From: Gelatoporia subvermispora B
Lineage: Eukaryota; Basidiomycota; Agaricomycetes; Polyporales; Gelatoporiaceae
DNA length: 64,000 nucleotides
Assembly: GCA_000320605.2 (NCBI GenBank)
Contig: KB445796.1
Location: 1,159,124-1,223,123 of the forward strand
Direction of reading: 5' to 3'
In this document: positions 11,327 to 22,206 of the stretch, in pieces
Layout of the letters: every line of letters begins with the position of its first letter
How positions within the stretch are numbered: position 1 is the stretch's first letter
Program-made: the position numbers and the translations under genes
The notes under the pieces: generated by a model
Told to the model about the DNA's origin: nothing
What the model saw: only the letters and a program-made list of their open reading frames with translations
The model's database searches: none

Positions 11327-11750
11327 TTGGGTGACTTCCCGTAAGAAATCTAGGGACAGTTTTCCTAGATTTCGTGTCCTATATGGCTTAGGCGACGGCA
11401 GAGCGTGACACATTCGAAATCCGACGATCTGTGAATCTCGCATGGTACGTCCGAACCGATGCCCAAGCGCAAAGTCTGGTGGAGGTCCGACACCTTCCCA
11501 GTTGAGCAGACCTCTTCTGAGCTCACTTTGCAAGAATTGAACCATTCGTGAGTTGGTCAACGACCTCTCGCGCCATATTAGGACGTAGCGTGGCCAAAGA
11601 CGATCCCCTGAACGCATCCAGGACATGGTGTCTAAAACAGCTCGAGGTGGCATGGTTTCGCCTCGCCTGTGACGGAGATGCCGGTCACACTTGTTCCAAA
11701 GTCCGCAATCTAGGGAAACGGTCCCTAAATTCTTACGGGAAGTCAGCCAA
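11327..11750. mobile_element. MITE-like TIR element B, relative of element A
   Basis: A 424-bp element with left end TTGGGTGACTTCCCGTAAG and right end (minus strand) TTGGCTGACTTCCCGTAAG. Its left 100 bp matches element A closely, sharing TAGGG-CAGTTTTCCTAGATTT and GAGCGTGACA. Its right 65 bp also matches, sharing CCGGTCACACTT and GTCCGCAATCTAGGGAAAC. The interior differs from A. TA precedes the left end (11325-11326), but TC follows the right end, so the second target copy may have mutated. No coding capacity. It lies about 200 bp from A in the same orientation. Confidence 0.8.
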
Positions 11751-13647
11751 TCTCGGCTCAATGCAGATGATGAGCCCTTTCGGTCTCCATGTCGACCTTA
11801 ACTGTGTTAGGATTTAACACCCTCGCACCAGCGAGGCGGTTGGATACCACCACATCATCCCTCTCGATTTCTAACGGACAGGCAAGCTTGAGTGCAGAAA
11901 AAGCGGTAGAGTACATGGTTGGCACGGCTGATTTCGATGTAGCGAGCTGTGGGTGTGCTGAAGACATAAGACGCACGTGAAAGCCCTCGCCCTCTGAGAG
12001 CTGCGTTAGAGCACGATTGTGGTTGCATTAGTCTAGCATGCCAACCCGAGTGTGGGACATATTCGGCGTATACTGATGACGCATATGAGGCCGTAAGAAC
12101 CGCGGTTGTCACTTGAGGCACCCAAGACTCCACGATGATTTGCCCCATCTGGTCCAGTCTAATCCGTGGCCACCATAATCACTACATCGTGAGGGGGGCA
12201 GAAGCGTCGAATTGCAATTTGCATGCTCATATATCGATCTCGATCTCGGGAGCCGGCGCACCACAGTCATAATGAGTTCTTCACCCCATTTGAGTGAGAT
12301 TCATAGAACAAGGTCACAGCCACTATATCCATGTCGCAAGGTGTTGGGCCTTCAAAGTCGATGTTCATTTTTTGGTATAAAATGTGGCGATGCTACATCA
12401 TATTGTTGAGTCGATTCTTACTCGCGCAATCATGCACAAAGTGAGCTATTTACAGGCTACTGTACCTCGTATTTCTCTGAAGCTGTTCGCTTTGTTATGT
12501 TTTACTTGGACTCATTTGCGAAAAACGAAGGTAAACCGGTGGTGCCGTGTAAGTATAACTGTGGTCTGTCAGGATCTTTCGGGTGACATTGGTATCAGAT
12601 TGTTTCCTAGCCCAGTTAGCAATGTCGTCTGTAAGTTCGACCATGATCTATACGCTTTCAGTTCAAAGTCGCACTTTTCACGGCTTCCCACATCGAAATG
12701 AATGCGGGAGTAGTATTCCAACCTGTGCTTTCGTGCAACTTGACTTGCGTTATAGGGAGAGAGCTTACAGCTGATTTCATATCGATATACGAGCGCGCTC
12801 GAGACAGATCACGCAGGCGAATCACAAATTTCAAGCACCGCGCCCGTGCTGAGAGCGCGAGATCCTCATCGGTGAAGCATCCTGAGTAGTCATAGCGTGC
12901 AGTGAGGAGAACGAAAAGTCCGAGTCGAGGTTAATTAGCTTGGAGATAAAGGGTTCTTAATGCCTAAATGGCCTGTTACAGGATTTTGTGGAGATTTCGA
13001 GGATGAAAATGGGCCCATGAAGTGGTCGTTCCGCCCAGTAAAGAATTTCTCGCTCGACAATGAGCAGGTCATTATTTTCGTCAGGTGGCGAGCTGCCCTA
13101 TATCAGTTGCATGGCCCTTGTCATCATCCTGTGGAGACCCGGCACCGATAGCAACCCTTACACACGGCCCTTAACTCATGGAGGTTTAGGGGGTCTCACG
13201 ACGTGTGCCAGTCCAGCGGGCGTATCGTCGTGCCGCCGGATTATACATCAGATACCTGAGCTCCGCCAGAACGCGCTATCTATCTTTTCTCGAGTGCACT
13301 CGCCTATCGTTCTGAACTCAGTTGTGAAGCGGAATGCATGTATCATCGCTGACTTCAGTAAAGTGATGAATGGTGTCACGATACGCAGTCGAGAAACCCA
13401 ATGTGATAGGCAAACAACAGGACATCTTGGAGCAATACTCCGGCTGCGGAAAGTATGGCCTGGACTGGCTCTCGGAGCCTCAGAATGAGCGAGTCCTCTA
13501 TGCATGCACATATCTGACTTCCGGTAAAAGGCAATCATTCATATTCATGTGAGACTAATCGGGCTTAATACATTATCATACAAACGTTCAAGATGCTGTT
13601 GAAGGGAAACTCATTTTCAACTGCGTCTCCATCGTCGCACTGTTCGT
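11751..13647. other. no gene recognised
   Basis: Several open stretches of 60-140 aa occur, for example at 13060-13488 (+), with an acidic/aromatic segment near 12975-13085. None carries a known motif or links by clear splice sites. This may be old gene debris; I make no call. Confidence 0.35.
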
Positions 13648-14325
13648 TCAGCAGAACGTGATATGAATCTAGAAGTGACATGAATTTTAGCTCTTAATTC
13701 ATCGCCAAAGCAGATCTCTTACCCCAGCGTTCTCGCCGAGACACTGGATAGGCTTGCCGTTGGTCGGGTCGGTGAACGCGTCCGGGCAGTTGGACGCCAA
13801 CGGGCAGTTATCGCTCAGGCCGTTGCACGCCCCGCCCCCGGTGTATTGGAAAGACATGGGGTACGTGCTGGAGACGCGGTCATCAGCTGCTCTACCATAT
13901 CCCAACGAGCGGCTGACTTACAACTGGTGATTCCCGTTCGCGGGCTGCGGTTCGAGGGTGAAGTCGGCGGCGTTCTGGTTTGGCGCGTCGTTCCGGAGCG
14001 TGAACTCAACGGCGCCGCAGTTGACACCTGAGCTCTCGCAGTTGGCTCCGGAGAAGCCGTCGAGCCAGGCGATCCCGCCGAGGACCTGCCCCGAGATGGT
14101 GGTAGGACCTTGAGGGTTGCCGTCAGCTTCGTCAAGGAAGACGGGGTTACCAGAGCCGCAGTTGTTAGTCAGCTGCAGTACAATGGTAGATACAACACAA
14201 GACGTGAGTATATAATACGAGAAGGTAAGGGCAAGAGGCCGACGCACGGAGATAACGTGAGACTCCTGGGCAAGAGCGTAGCTGACGAGGGCGGCGAGGA
14301 CGGTGGAGATGGAGATGGAGATCAT
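13648..14325 (-). CDS. secreted Cys-rich 'glycopeptide' protein (thaumatin-like fold)
   Basis: Four exons join to 164 aa: 14248-14325, 13922-14172, 13723-13867 and 13648-13668. The start MISISISTVLAALVSYALA is a signal peptide. The mature part begins ESHVISLTNNCGSGNPVF, which matches the small basidiomycete secreted 'glycopeptide' family, where a related opening (THNFINNCG-type) precedes a beta-rich domain. Paired cysteines follow (ANCES, VNCGA, GACNG, DNCPL, SNCPD, IQCLG), and the last exon gives the typical family ending ITFC. The last exon is only 21 nt. The protein is probably secreted and disulphide-stabilised. Members of the family are often abundant in culture fluid and fruiting bodies, but their role is not settled. 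A TATA box lies 95 bp upstream. The gene looks intact. Confidence 0.85.
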
Positions 14326-14419
14326 GGTGTAGATAGCTAGACTGGAAGTGGAAAGTGCTGTAGTACTTGAGGAGTATGTAGCAACTTGTTGTTGAAGTAA
14401 AACAGCTCGATTGCTGAGC

Positions 14420-14427
14420 CTTATATA
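14420..14427 (-). promoter_or_regulatory. TATA box of the secreted glycopeptide gene
   Basis: The minus strand reads TATATAAG, 95 bp upstream of the ATG at 14325. Confidence 0.6.
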
Positions 14428-16357
14428 CACCTAGCGTGGACCGATTTTCACCCTCGAAATTGTTCGCTCTAGTTCGAGCCTGACCCCTTTTCGTCATTGC
14501 AGCGCTGCGTTGCACGATGACGATGCAATGCGGCGCATGGAACAGACTATACAACACATCGCAGTTCAGTTTCAAGTACCCGGCAAACGGCACGAGATGA
14601 TGGCATCTATCAAAAAAGAGATCATCGTCGCAATTAGACCAACTCAGACCAACGAGTAGTAAAGAGAGACGCACGCTACATACGGAGATGCATAGCCCTG
14701 GTGGAGGCATGTCCTTTAAGCAGTGCTGCTCGTCAAAGCGCGTAAGCCTATTTTGTTGCTATCCAGCATTTCTAGTGGAGCGAAATGAGCGCTCAGTTTG
14801 CAGAACTGGCCGAAGAGACGTCCAGCTTGGCGGAACTCGCAAGTGGAGGTGCGTTCGAACGCAACACTGATCTATGAAGACCTATGACGTTGTAATCTTG
14901 GACAACAGTGACGGAATACATCCAAATCTTAGCTCGCAGTCGAATGTATTTAGATAGCCTTGCTTGAGAGAGGAGGACACAGGCCACGGCCAGGCCGGTA
15001 GGTTATACCAGCATTGCAAAAGGCAGTGAAATGCGTCATGGCAGTCAAGGACTTCTCAGCGTACCTCCATATTCTTTGAGATCTGTTAGCTTTTCTCGTG
15101 ACCGTGTGATACATCCTCCATGACCAAGTGAGATCAAGTGAGCTTGTTCACATTCCAATTATCCTAGTTTTCCGCGCTCAGTGGCAGCGCTTCACAGCTT
15201 GACGTCGGCGAACCTGATGCATGGCAGTCTAAGTCCTGTACATTGTAGGTCATCCTTGGAGTAAAAAGGTTGCCCGTTGACATCTGAAACAGTCGCTAAT
15301 AGCTGTAGCACAGCAGCGGCTATCGAGGAGACCTACTGGTTTGAGAAGTTCATCGGTAGCCTGCGTGACTACACCGCCACACGTTGGGAGTACCACACGA
15401 CACAACCACATCATACAGCTGATGCAGCTCCGAGAGGGTCCTGTCAGACTGGGTATAATATATCAGAATATATCCGATCACCGTGGAAGTCGGATGGAGG
15501 CCGGCGTTGAGTAGCCGCGAGGCCAGTACAAAGTGGCCGGGCCGGAGGCGTGGTGGCGTTCCGAATGGAGCTGGGTCGTGGCACCCGTTTCATATGTTGT
15601 CTCATAGCTTATAATCTGACCGTCCCCGCAAGTAAAAAGGGCCTCGAGTTGCAGAGCTGGGCGGCTCTGGCAGCTGGGTGATGACTAGATGTGGCACGAA
15701 GTACACCAATATGTTAGCCGTCTCCGGCGGTGATCCCGGTGAATATACAGTCTCTTGCTCATCAAACTGCAGTCATCAAGTCTACGCTCGGCCGTGGGCA
15801 GTCCTCCATTGAAAGCGGTGCGCACCTTCAAGTGATATGCAGAGTGGAAAACCTTGCCGGAAGCATTGACAGCCCCAGTGACTCCTTTGTGAAGAGGAAG
15901 TGTTTGCCGCCAGCATGCGCTCAGTACGTGGGTCGACTCGGATCTCTGAAGTTTAACCCCGCAATTATCTGCCCTTGGCTCTTCGGGTTCTAGCAACCAC
16001 GCAGGATTGATAACGATCTTCGCACGATGGTGTAGTTCAGTTTCTGTGGCAGACCTAGCAAGGATCGCATCTTCGCATCTTCACTTGTAACGAGATAACG
16101 TCCTGTCCCTTGAGTTTGCTGTTGATACCCATTGTATGCACCGATGCACGAGATACCAACCCCTCAATCGCTGAGCCGTTAATGTCATTATGAACGCGCC
16201 GAGTCTCGAAGGCTGCCCTGAGTGGCTATGTTGCTCAACAGTGCGGGGGCAGTGGATGTCGATTCTGGCTGCGAGTCCTATCATCCAGACAATGCCATCA
16301 ATACAGTTCGTTTCTGCTCAACTTCTATAGTTTCGATCAACGTGTCGCCAGCCAAGC
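14428..16357. other. intergenic, no gene seen
   Basis: About 1.9 kb with only short frames (60-100 aa) on both strands. A 77-aa frame at 15277-15510 (+) is the best single candidate but has no support. Nothing repeated or structured stood out. Confidence 0.45.
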
Positions 16358-17704
16358 TCACTCCTCTTCCCCTTGCGACTCCGCCACTTGAATGTCATGC
16401 ACGCTTTCCAGCGAGACCCCCTTCAGGATGTTCTTCACGCTCTCCTTCTGCACCGCCTCCAGCTCCCGCTCGCTCTTGACCAGGAGTAGGCCCGCGAAGC
16501 CGAGCGCATTGACGCTGAGATCCTCCCCGGTCTCCTGGAGAACGTACATCTCACGGCGGCGCGGAATGACGTGTATGTGCTCCAGAGTGAGGATGACATT
16601 GTACGAGGGCGAGCCCGCGGGGTATTGCGGGTCGTGCCGCATGGTCGAGATCGCAAGATCGAGCAGGGAGAGGAAAGCCTGCGAGAGGATGCGCTCGCGC
16701 TCGGCGGAGGGTAGGTACATGAGGTTGGACGGGAGACGGTGGACGTGGTTCGCGTAAGGGAGAGCTTTCAGGGCGAATGGGCGTTCTGGCACAGGGCGTG
16801 GACGTCAGCATCGTGCGTGTGGTAGGAGACTCGCGTGGCGTACCAGTGACCTCTAGGTTCGCAGCTCGAGCCAGGCGCTCGATCGGAGGGCCATCATCCT
16901 CTATCGGAATCAACTGGAGGTGCTTGTGAGGCTGACTCGCCCCACTCAGATCTCCGCCTAATAGCGCGTCTACGTCAATATATGCACGAGGGCACAGAGT
17001 GAGCAGCACGGACATACAATTGTAGAATGCGAAGAACTTCCTTCCAGCCTTTCTAGCTGCTTCTAGGAGTAGGTACGTTTGTAAGAGGTCCGGGGGCAGC
17101 AGCGGAGCTGTCTGGGACTGGAAGTCTGAAGGGACGCAGGGAAGAGGTCAGAGATCGGGCGTAGGACGTCTTCAGTAGCCCGTACCTTTCGTCACCAGCA
17201 GGATGTGATGCGGGACCACGGAAAACTTGTTGAACTACCAGAGCAGAGCACCCGCGGCGGAACATAGTTAGTGGAGGTCGTGAGCTACTATACGATGTCA
17301 GAGATCGTTAGATCCGGACGTACCAACACGGCATACTCGATGCCCTCTTCCTCATCTTTCAGGTTCCCAAGATGGAGTGCAGGGATATATGGCGGGGTGA
17401 ACGGGTCCGCCTTCTTCGCTTGCTTATCCAGCTCATCCTCGCCCTCGTCAAAATGCGGTGTCGGGAGCCTCGGCTTCTTCTGCAGTGCAGGGCACAGGCG
17501 GACCTCAAACTAGAACCAGCGGTCCGTCACCTCGCGCAGGTGGACATGCAAGGGTTACGGGCGACGCACGTCGATGCTGTCCTCGGAGAGCTTGTGGATG
17601 CTCGAGGGGAAGAAGAGCAAGTCGCCCGAATCACGGGCCGCGTCGAACCGCGCCGGCAGGTTCGCGATGATCTCCGCAGGCGTCGTATACTGCGTAGTCG
17701 CCAT
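16358..17704 (-). CDS. ATP adenylyltransferase (Ap4A phosphorylase)
   Basis: Six exons join to 339 aa: 17570-17704, 17324-17509, 17186-17234, 17018-17125, 16844-16957 and 16358-16785. Family marks occur in order. First is the N-terminal FEVRLCPALQKKP and a DPFTPPYIPALHLG strand. Then comes FNKFSVVPHHILLVTKDFQ and NCGDLSGASQPHKHLQLIPI, which holds the His-triad-like catalytic motif. The C-terminal half has LPYANHVHRLP and SYNVILT...HVIPRRRE. The enzyme phosphorolyses Ap4A to ATP and ADP and controls dinucleoside polyphosphates. Length fits yeast Apa1/Apa2 (about 320 aa). An in-frame ATG at 17842 would add 46 Arg/Ser-rich residues that resemble a mitochondrial presequence. However, a TATA-like GTATTTAAAC at 17862-17872 lies only about 20 bp before that ATG, so I prefer the start at 17704. 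Confidence 0.95.
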
Positions 17705-18321
17705 GGAGGAGAAGGAAGACAGACGGAGAGAGTGGAAGCGGCGCAGCCTGGCGCGCTGCACGCTGCAGGGCCTGGGCCACCCCGTGGAACACGCAAACGA
17801 GCGCGGAGCAGGTCGTCCGGGAGCGCGAACGAGAGTGCTCATGAAGTCGTGGGTTGCAGGCAGTTTAAATACGATGATTCCCTCATCAAACTCGAGGAAC
17901 CAAGAAGGGTATGGATGTCGTCTGGCGGGCTGCCGTGATGGTACTCGCCAAGCGCAGTCGTACGGATTACATCAACGTCATAGATCGCACAGGCCGCTGC
18001 AGACTCTCCGAACCTTTTTTTCCAAACCCGATGTATTGTTCTGAAGTACAACATGAAGAAAAAAAAACAGAGTGGAAGTACAACGGGTTGGTAAATGAGC
18101 AGAAAAACAAGGGGGCCACATTTCCCAGGAGCGCATTCTCCGAGAAAGGGTGGGATCAGCTGTGTGCGGGTGGGTGTAGGTGGAGAGGTAGATGTGTGGG
18201 GAGTGAGAGTGTGGTAGAAAAGAAAGTGGTGTAAAAAGAATGATAAAACAGCAAGATGAACCAGCCCATCTGCGGGATCTCGCCTCCTTAGGTGGCAGCT
18301 GAGGCCTGCACAGAGACAGTA
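17705..18321. other. 5' region of ATP adenylyltransferase; no separate gene
   Basis: Contains the possible N-terminal extension (17705-17842), the TATA-like site at 17862-17872 on the minus strand, and an A-rich stretch near 18051-18066. No other gene is supported. Confidence 0.5.
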
Positions 18322-18973
18322 CTAGGCTTTGCCGCCCCTGCCTCTATTGGCCTTGGCTTCCTTCATCTTCTCTCCAAGCGCTTGTGCGCGCATGTAGCAG
18401 ATGGCAGCAACGATTGACCAAAGTGCTCCGTTCGTTCCCTGGTGGTTAGGCAGCGTGTCAGCGGAAGGGTCGGCATACCTAGGTCTCTACAGACGTACCT
18501 GATAGTACAGGATTGCTAGGGATGCTTGCCCTAGTAGGGCAATGATCCGGACTACGAAACTGCGATGCACGGCTGTGTTCTTCAGCATCGGGAGCGGATA
18601 TTCCAGCGCGATGAGAGCAAGGCCGTGTAGCATGGACAGAACGGGAATAACGGGCGTTTTGACAATGAGCGTGATGAATATCGATACATTGCTCGCAGGC
18701 CTATGCAATAGAGCACGCCGTAAATATGCCAGGTCGGGGCAGTAATATTATGCCACGTACTGGATACCTCCCGGGGTGCGCACAATGCCACCGACGAAGT
18801 CCCAGAAGAATTTGCGATAGAAGAACGCCCAGAACGACGCCCACACGGTGTCTTGTTACCGCCGCAGCCCGTCAGCTCCCAAACAGCGCGCCAGTAGGTT
18901 CATCCTCGAACTTACAAACAGTGGCCGTGAGGGAAACGTAGCGGGCGTATTCGTGCCAGATCAAGTTGCCCAT
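18322..18973 (-). CDS. DUF7727-like fungal membrane protein
   Basis: Four exons join to 155 aa: 18916-18973, 18761-18851, 18499-18700 and 18322-18438. The protein starts MGNLIWHEYARYVSLTATVY and has the family block FFWDFVGGIVRTPGGIQP. About four hydrophobic segments follow: near TVWASFWAFF, IFITLIVKTPVIPVLSML, SFVVRIIALLGQASLAIL and GALWSIVAAICYM. The tail is short and basic (GEKMKEAKANRGRGGKA). This matches a conserved small basidiomycete integral membrane family that I know as DUF7727; no biochemical role is established. The acceptor of intron 1 is AAG rather than CAG, but the frame fits only this way. Confidence 0.85.
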
Positions 18974-20551
18974 AGTGTGCAGACGATACTCAAAGAGCTG
19001 GTCTTGTTCGAGGAAGAAATTCAAACGACTAGAAAGCGCTGCTTTTCGAGAGAAGACAGAAGGCGGCCAGAGGACAGACAATACGAAGGCTTGCTTCGAC
19101 TGGGAGGAGAGGACGAGAGAAAGGAAAGTCGGCGGTCCAGCGAGTTCAACTCGACCAAAGGTAGGGAAAAGAACAGGAAAGTTGAAGTGGAAGGAGGAAG
19201 GAGGTGGGGGAGAAGAAGCACACAGCGATGGAGGCCGCGATAGTCACTCCGCCGCTATAAGGCGTGACAAGCCACTGTCCCATGGCGACGGGCATGCGAA
19301 CTGACCGGGACTTCTTGATACACATCTTCATCATGTCATTCTGCAGCGCTTTCTGGGTTCCAATCGAGCGGACAACATTCGTAAGATGACAGACATGCCT
19401 ATACGAGGCAGAGAATGTCGTCGAGGCTGTTGTTCGACCCGAAAAGCTGCGACTCGAACGCCCTTGAACGGGACGTGATGTGGCGTGACAGGCCATTATG
19501 AAGTGTGACAGTCACGCATCTTGTGGGGCGGCGCTGACAAGGGGGCGCAAATGTCTGCGAACAACTGACGGTCTCTATGTATACGGTGTAGAAGTGGAAT
19601 ATCTTGGCTTCCAGCGGGCGACTCTCCACGGTATCAAATTCAGCTTGATAACGACGCCGAGGCACTATCACTCAGGGCACGACACATTCCGTGTGAACCC
19701 CTCGAGACTTTTCATGACAACAGGCCACTTTGAAAAATCGAACATAAGATCTCTCCGCCGACGACTTGGCTTGATAACTTTCCCGTGCAACTCGGGAAGC
19801 AGTCCATGCTGGCGGGCGCTGGCTCCATCATTGTCCCTGACTATCAATTTCTACGAATGCTGGCTTCCTGGTCTACTTGTCTTACCTGTGGTCAAATCCA
19901 ATACCACGTCCAAATTCTACGAACTCCACCCTGTGCTCAGGGGACATCCTGCAATCAACTAACATCTTATGATTCTCGGACTGAAACAATCATGAGCTGT
20001 CGGCAACACTTCCAGTTTACTTTGTGCAAGAATATCTACCACTGTCCTGCGTCATGCCCAGGTCCTACTGAATACTCTTCGCTGGCAGTCTGCGTGGCAC
20101 CATTGCATTTCATGACCGGTATGTGGGTAACGTAGCGGTAGCGATGTACCCATGAGTTGTAAACGCAGCATAGTGATGGTTGCACCAATTGATGAAATAC
20201 CACAAGAAGCTACGATCGCATCCAGGCAAGACAGGTCCTTCCTCGAGTCGTAGTACCAGCACCATTGCAAAGGATGCGATGGGTATGTCTGTTAACGACA
20301 GGTCCAGTCAAATCATCAAGATGTCTACAGACCTCCCGAGAAGGAGCACTGTTAACTCGAGAAGGCTGACAAGGTCGGATCACTCAGAACACCAGATTCC
20401 GCATGACTGCGAAAAAGCATATTCGATAGCACGGAGACAACAGCATCATAACAATCGTGACCCAGCCTCAAACCAAACTCTTCGGCAAGTTCAGATCCAA
20501 CCCTGGAGGACGGGGAGGTCGCGTGGGTGTGAACTAGACACATCAAACACA
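18974..20551. other. intergenic, no gene seen
   Basis: The part next to 18974 is the promoter side of the membrane protein gene, with a pyrimidine-rich run on the minus strand near 19150-19225 (CCTCCTTCC-type tracts). The rest has only short frames with no recognisable content. Confidence 0.45.
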
Positions 20552-22206
20552 TCAGTGTCTCGTGCATGCCGACCATAACGAACGACTGACCGGTCTGTCT
20601 TGCAGCCCAAGCGGTGGCGGCGGGGACAACCACACCTGCTCGAGTGCAGGCTGATCATCCTCAGCGCCCGCCAACCTGCTCTCCACCGCCCTCCCGAACG
20701 GGCTCCCCGCGGCGGGCAGCGGTAGCTCCCACTTCGCGCCGACCGCAGGGGGCGGAGGCATGTCCCACTTCGCCGGAGCGCCCGCGAGTGTGCCTGCGAG
20801 CGTGCGCCCAGAGCTGCCAGATGATTGCGACCACTGGCTCGCGCTGCTTATGCGCTTGCCGGCCCACACTCCCTTCTCGAGGTCGGCCTTGAGCGGGTCC
20901 TGGATGGGCAGCACGGGCGACTCCATCTGCGCGCGGTCGCGTCGGACCTTCTCAAGGCGCCGGCGGAAGCGCAGCACGAGGTAGTACCCGAGGAGAATGA
21001 GGAGGATCACGGCGACGACGCCGCCGGCGATGATCGCAGCAAGCACGCCGGTCGAGATGTTGGACTTGCTCGTGCTCGTGCTTGTCGCGGACCTGTAAGC
21101 TGTGAGCAGACGCGGGGATAGAAGGAAGAAGAAGACATACGGGGAGGGAGAGCTCTGCGCGGCATTGTCCTGCTCCGCCGATGCCGGGGAGTCGACGCTC
21201 ATGTTGTTCGCAGCTGCGCCGCCGGAGGTGGTATCGGAAGTGGCACCCGAGCTCGCGGACGGGGCCGCAACGCCGGAGGTCGTGGGCAGTGCAACCGTAG
21301 TAGTTTCGACGATCAGTGAAGGCACGCCTGCCGTCGGCACGATAGAGAAGAACGAGATAACCTCTGTTGACACCGGTACGGCGGTGGCGCTAGCAGACAC
21401 AGCATCCACGGCGATGGCGCTGGGGTTCGCTGTGGGGATGCTACTCGCGACGCTCTCTACGCTGCCGCTCGGCACCGGTACGACGGTGGTCTCGTACACT
21501 AGTGTCGGGAAGCCTTGCGATGGGACAATGGAGAAGAACGAGAACACTTCCGTCGAGAAGGCATCTGGGGACGCGCTGGCCGAGACAGCGTCGACTTCGA
21601 CGTTCGGGGTGGTAGTTGGTGTGGCAATCGGTAGAGTCGTGACGATGAGAGATGGTGCACCAAGTGTCGGGACGATAGAGAAGAACGACACAACTGTCGG
21701 TGTCGCAACCGAGGACGGAGCTGCCTCAATATCCACGGGAGCCGAGGCAGATGCGTCAACCGCATCGTCGCTAGATGTCGCATCCTGGGTCTCGAAGACG
21801 AGCGAGTCAAGATCGATGGTACCGTCCCCGTTGCTCGTGAGCACTGCGGTGTGCTGTCCCATTGTTAACCCAGAAGCTCCACCCAACAACTGGTCCACGA
21901 GTGCCGAGCTTGAGGCAGCACTCCCCGACGCGATGACCTCGTTGTCGACCGCGAGCTGGTACGAGCCGTACGTTGGCCTGTTGCTCCCATAGAACCAAAC
22001 TCCCGTGCCATTGAAGGTAATCGATGCGGAGGCCCCCTGGACGTCCGCGGAATGAAGAGAAGAATCGTTCAACGACGTGTCGACCCAAGCATTAGAAGGG
22101 GTATAAGATATCGAAGAGGAACTGTCATCAACTGGTCGAAACGGTCAGCATCCCAATGGTGGAGTCGGGGAGGACGATACTCACGAGAAACGTTAAAGGC
22201 AGCCAT
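20552..22206 (-). CDS. single-pass membrane protein with triplicated FFSIVP motif
   Basis: Three exons join to 517 aa: 22185-22206, 21141-22131 and 20552-21092. The 48-nt second intron is a multiple of three, so retention is also possible. The N-terminal domain (about residues 1-130, with ASITFNGTGVWFYGSNRP and SNGDGTIDLDSLVFE) resembles the beta-sandwich ectodomain found in many basidiomycete membrane proteins. A Ser/Thr/Ala-rich stalk follows with three copies of a SFFSIVP-x-x-G-x-P-[ST]-L-[IV] motif, spaced by roughly 50-60 residues. One membrane helix follows (GVLAAIIAGGVVAVILLILLGYYLV) and then a basic stop signal RFRRRLEKVRR. The cytoplasmic tail is Pro/Ser-rich. No signal peptide is seen at the short first exon. 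The role is unknown; a cell-surface sensor or adhesin is a guess. The far C-terminal 30 residues are less certain. Confidence 0.8.

Noticed and set aside
21102..21992. 296-aa plus-strand protein
   Set aside because: It is the antisense shadow of the Ser/Thr/Ala-rich membrane protein gene, whose motifs and splice sites are on the minus strand.
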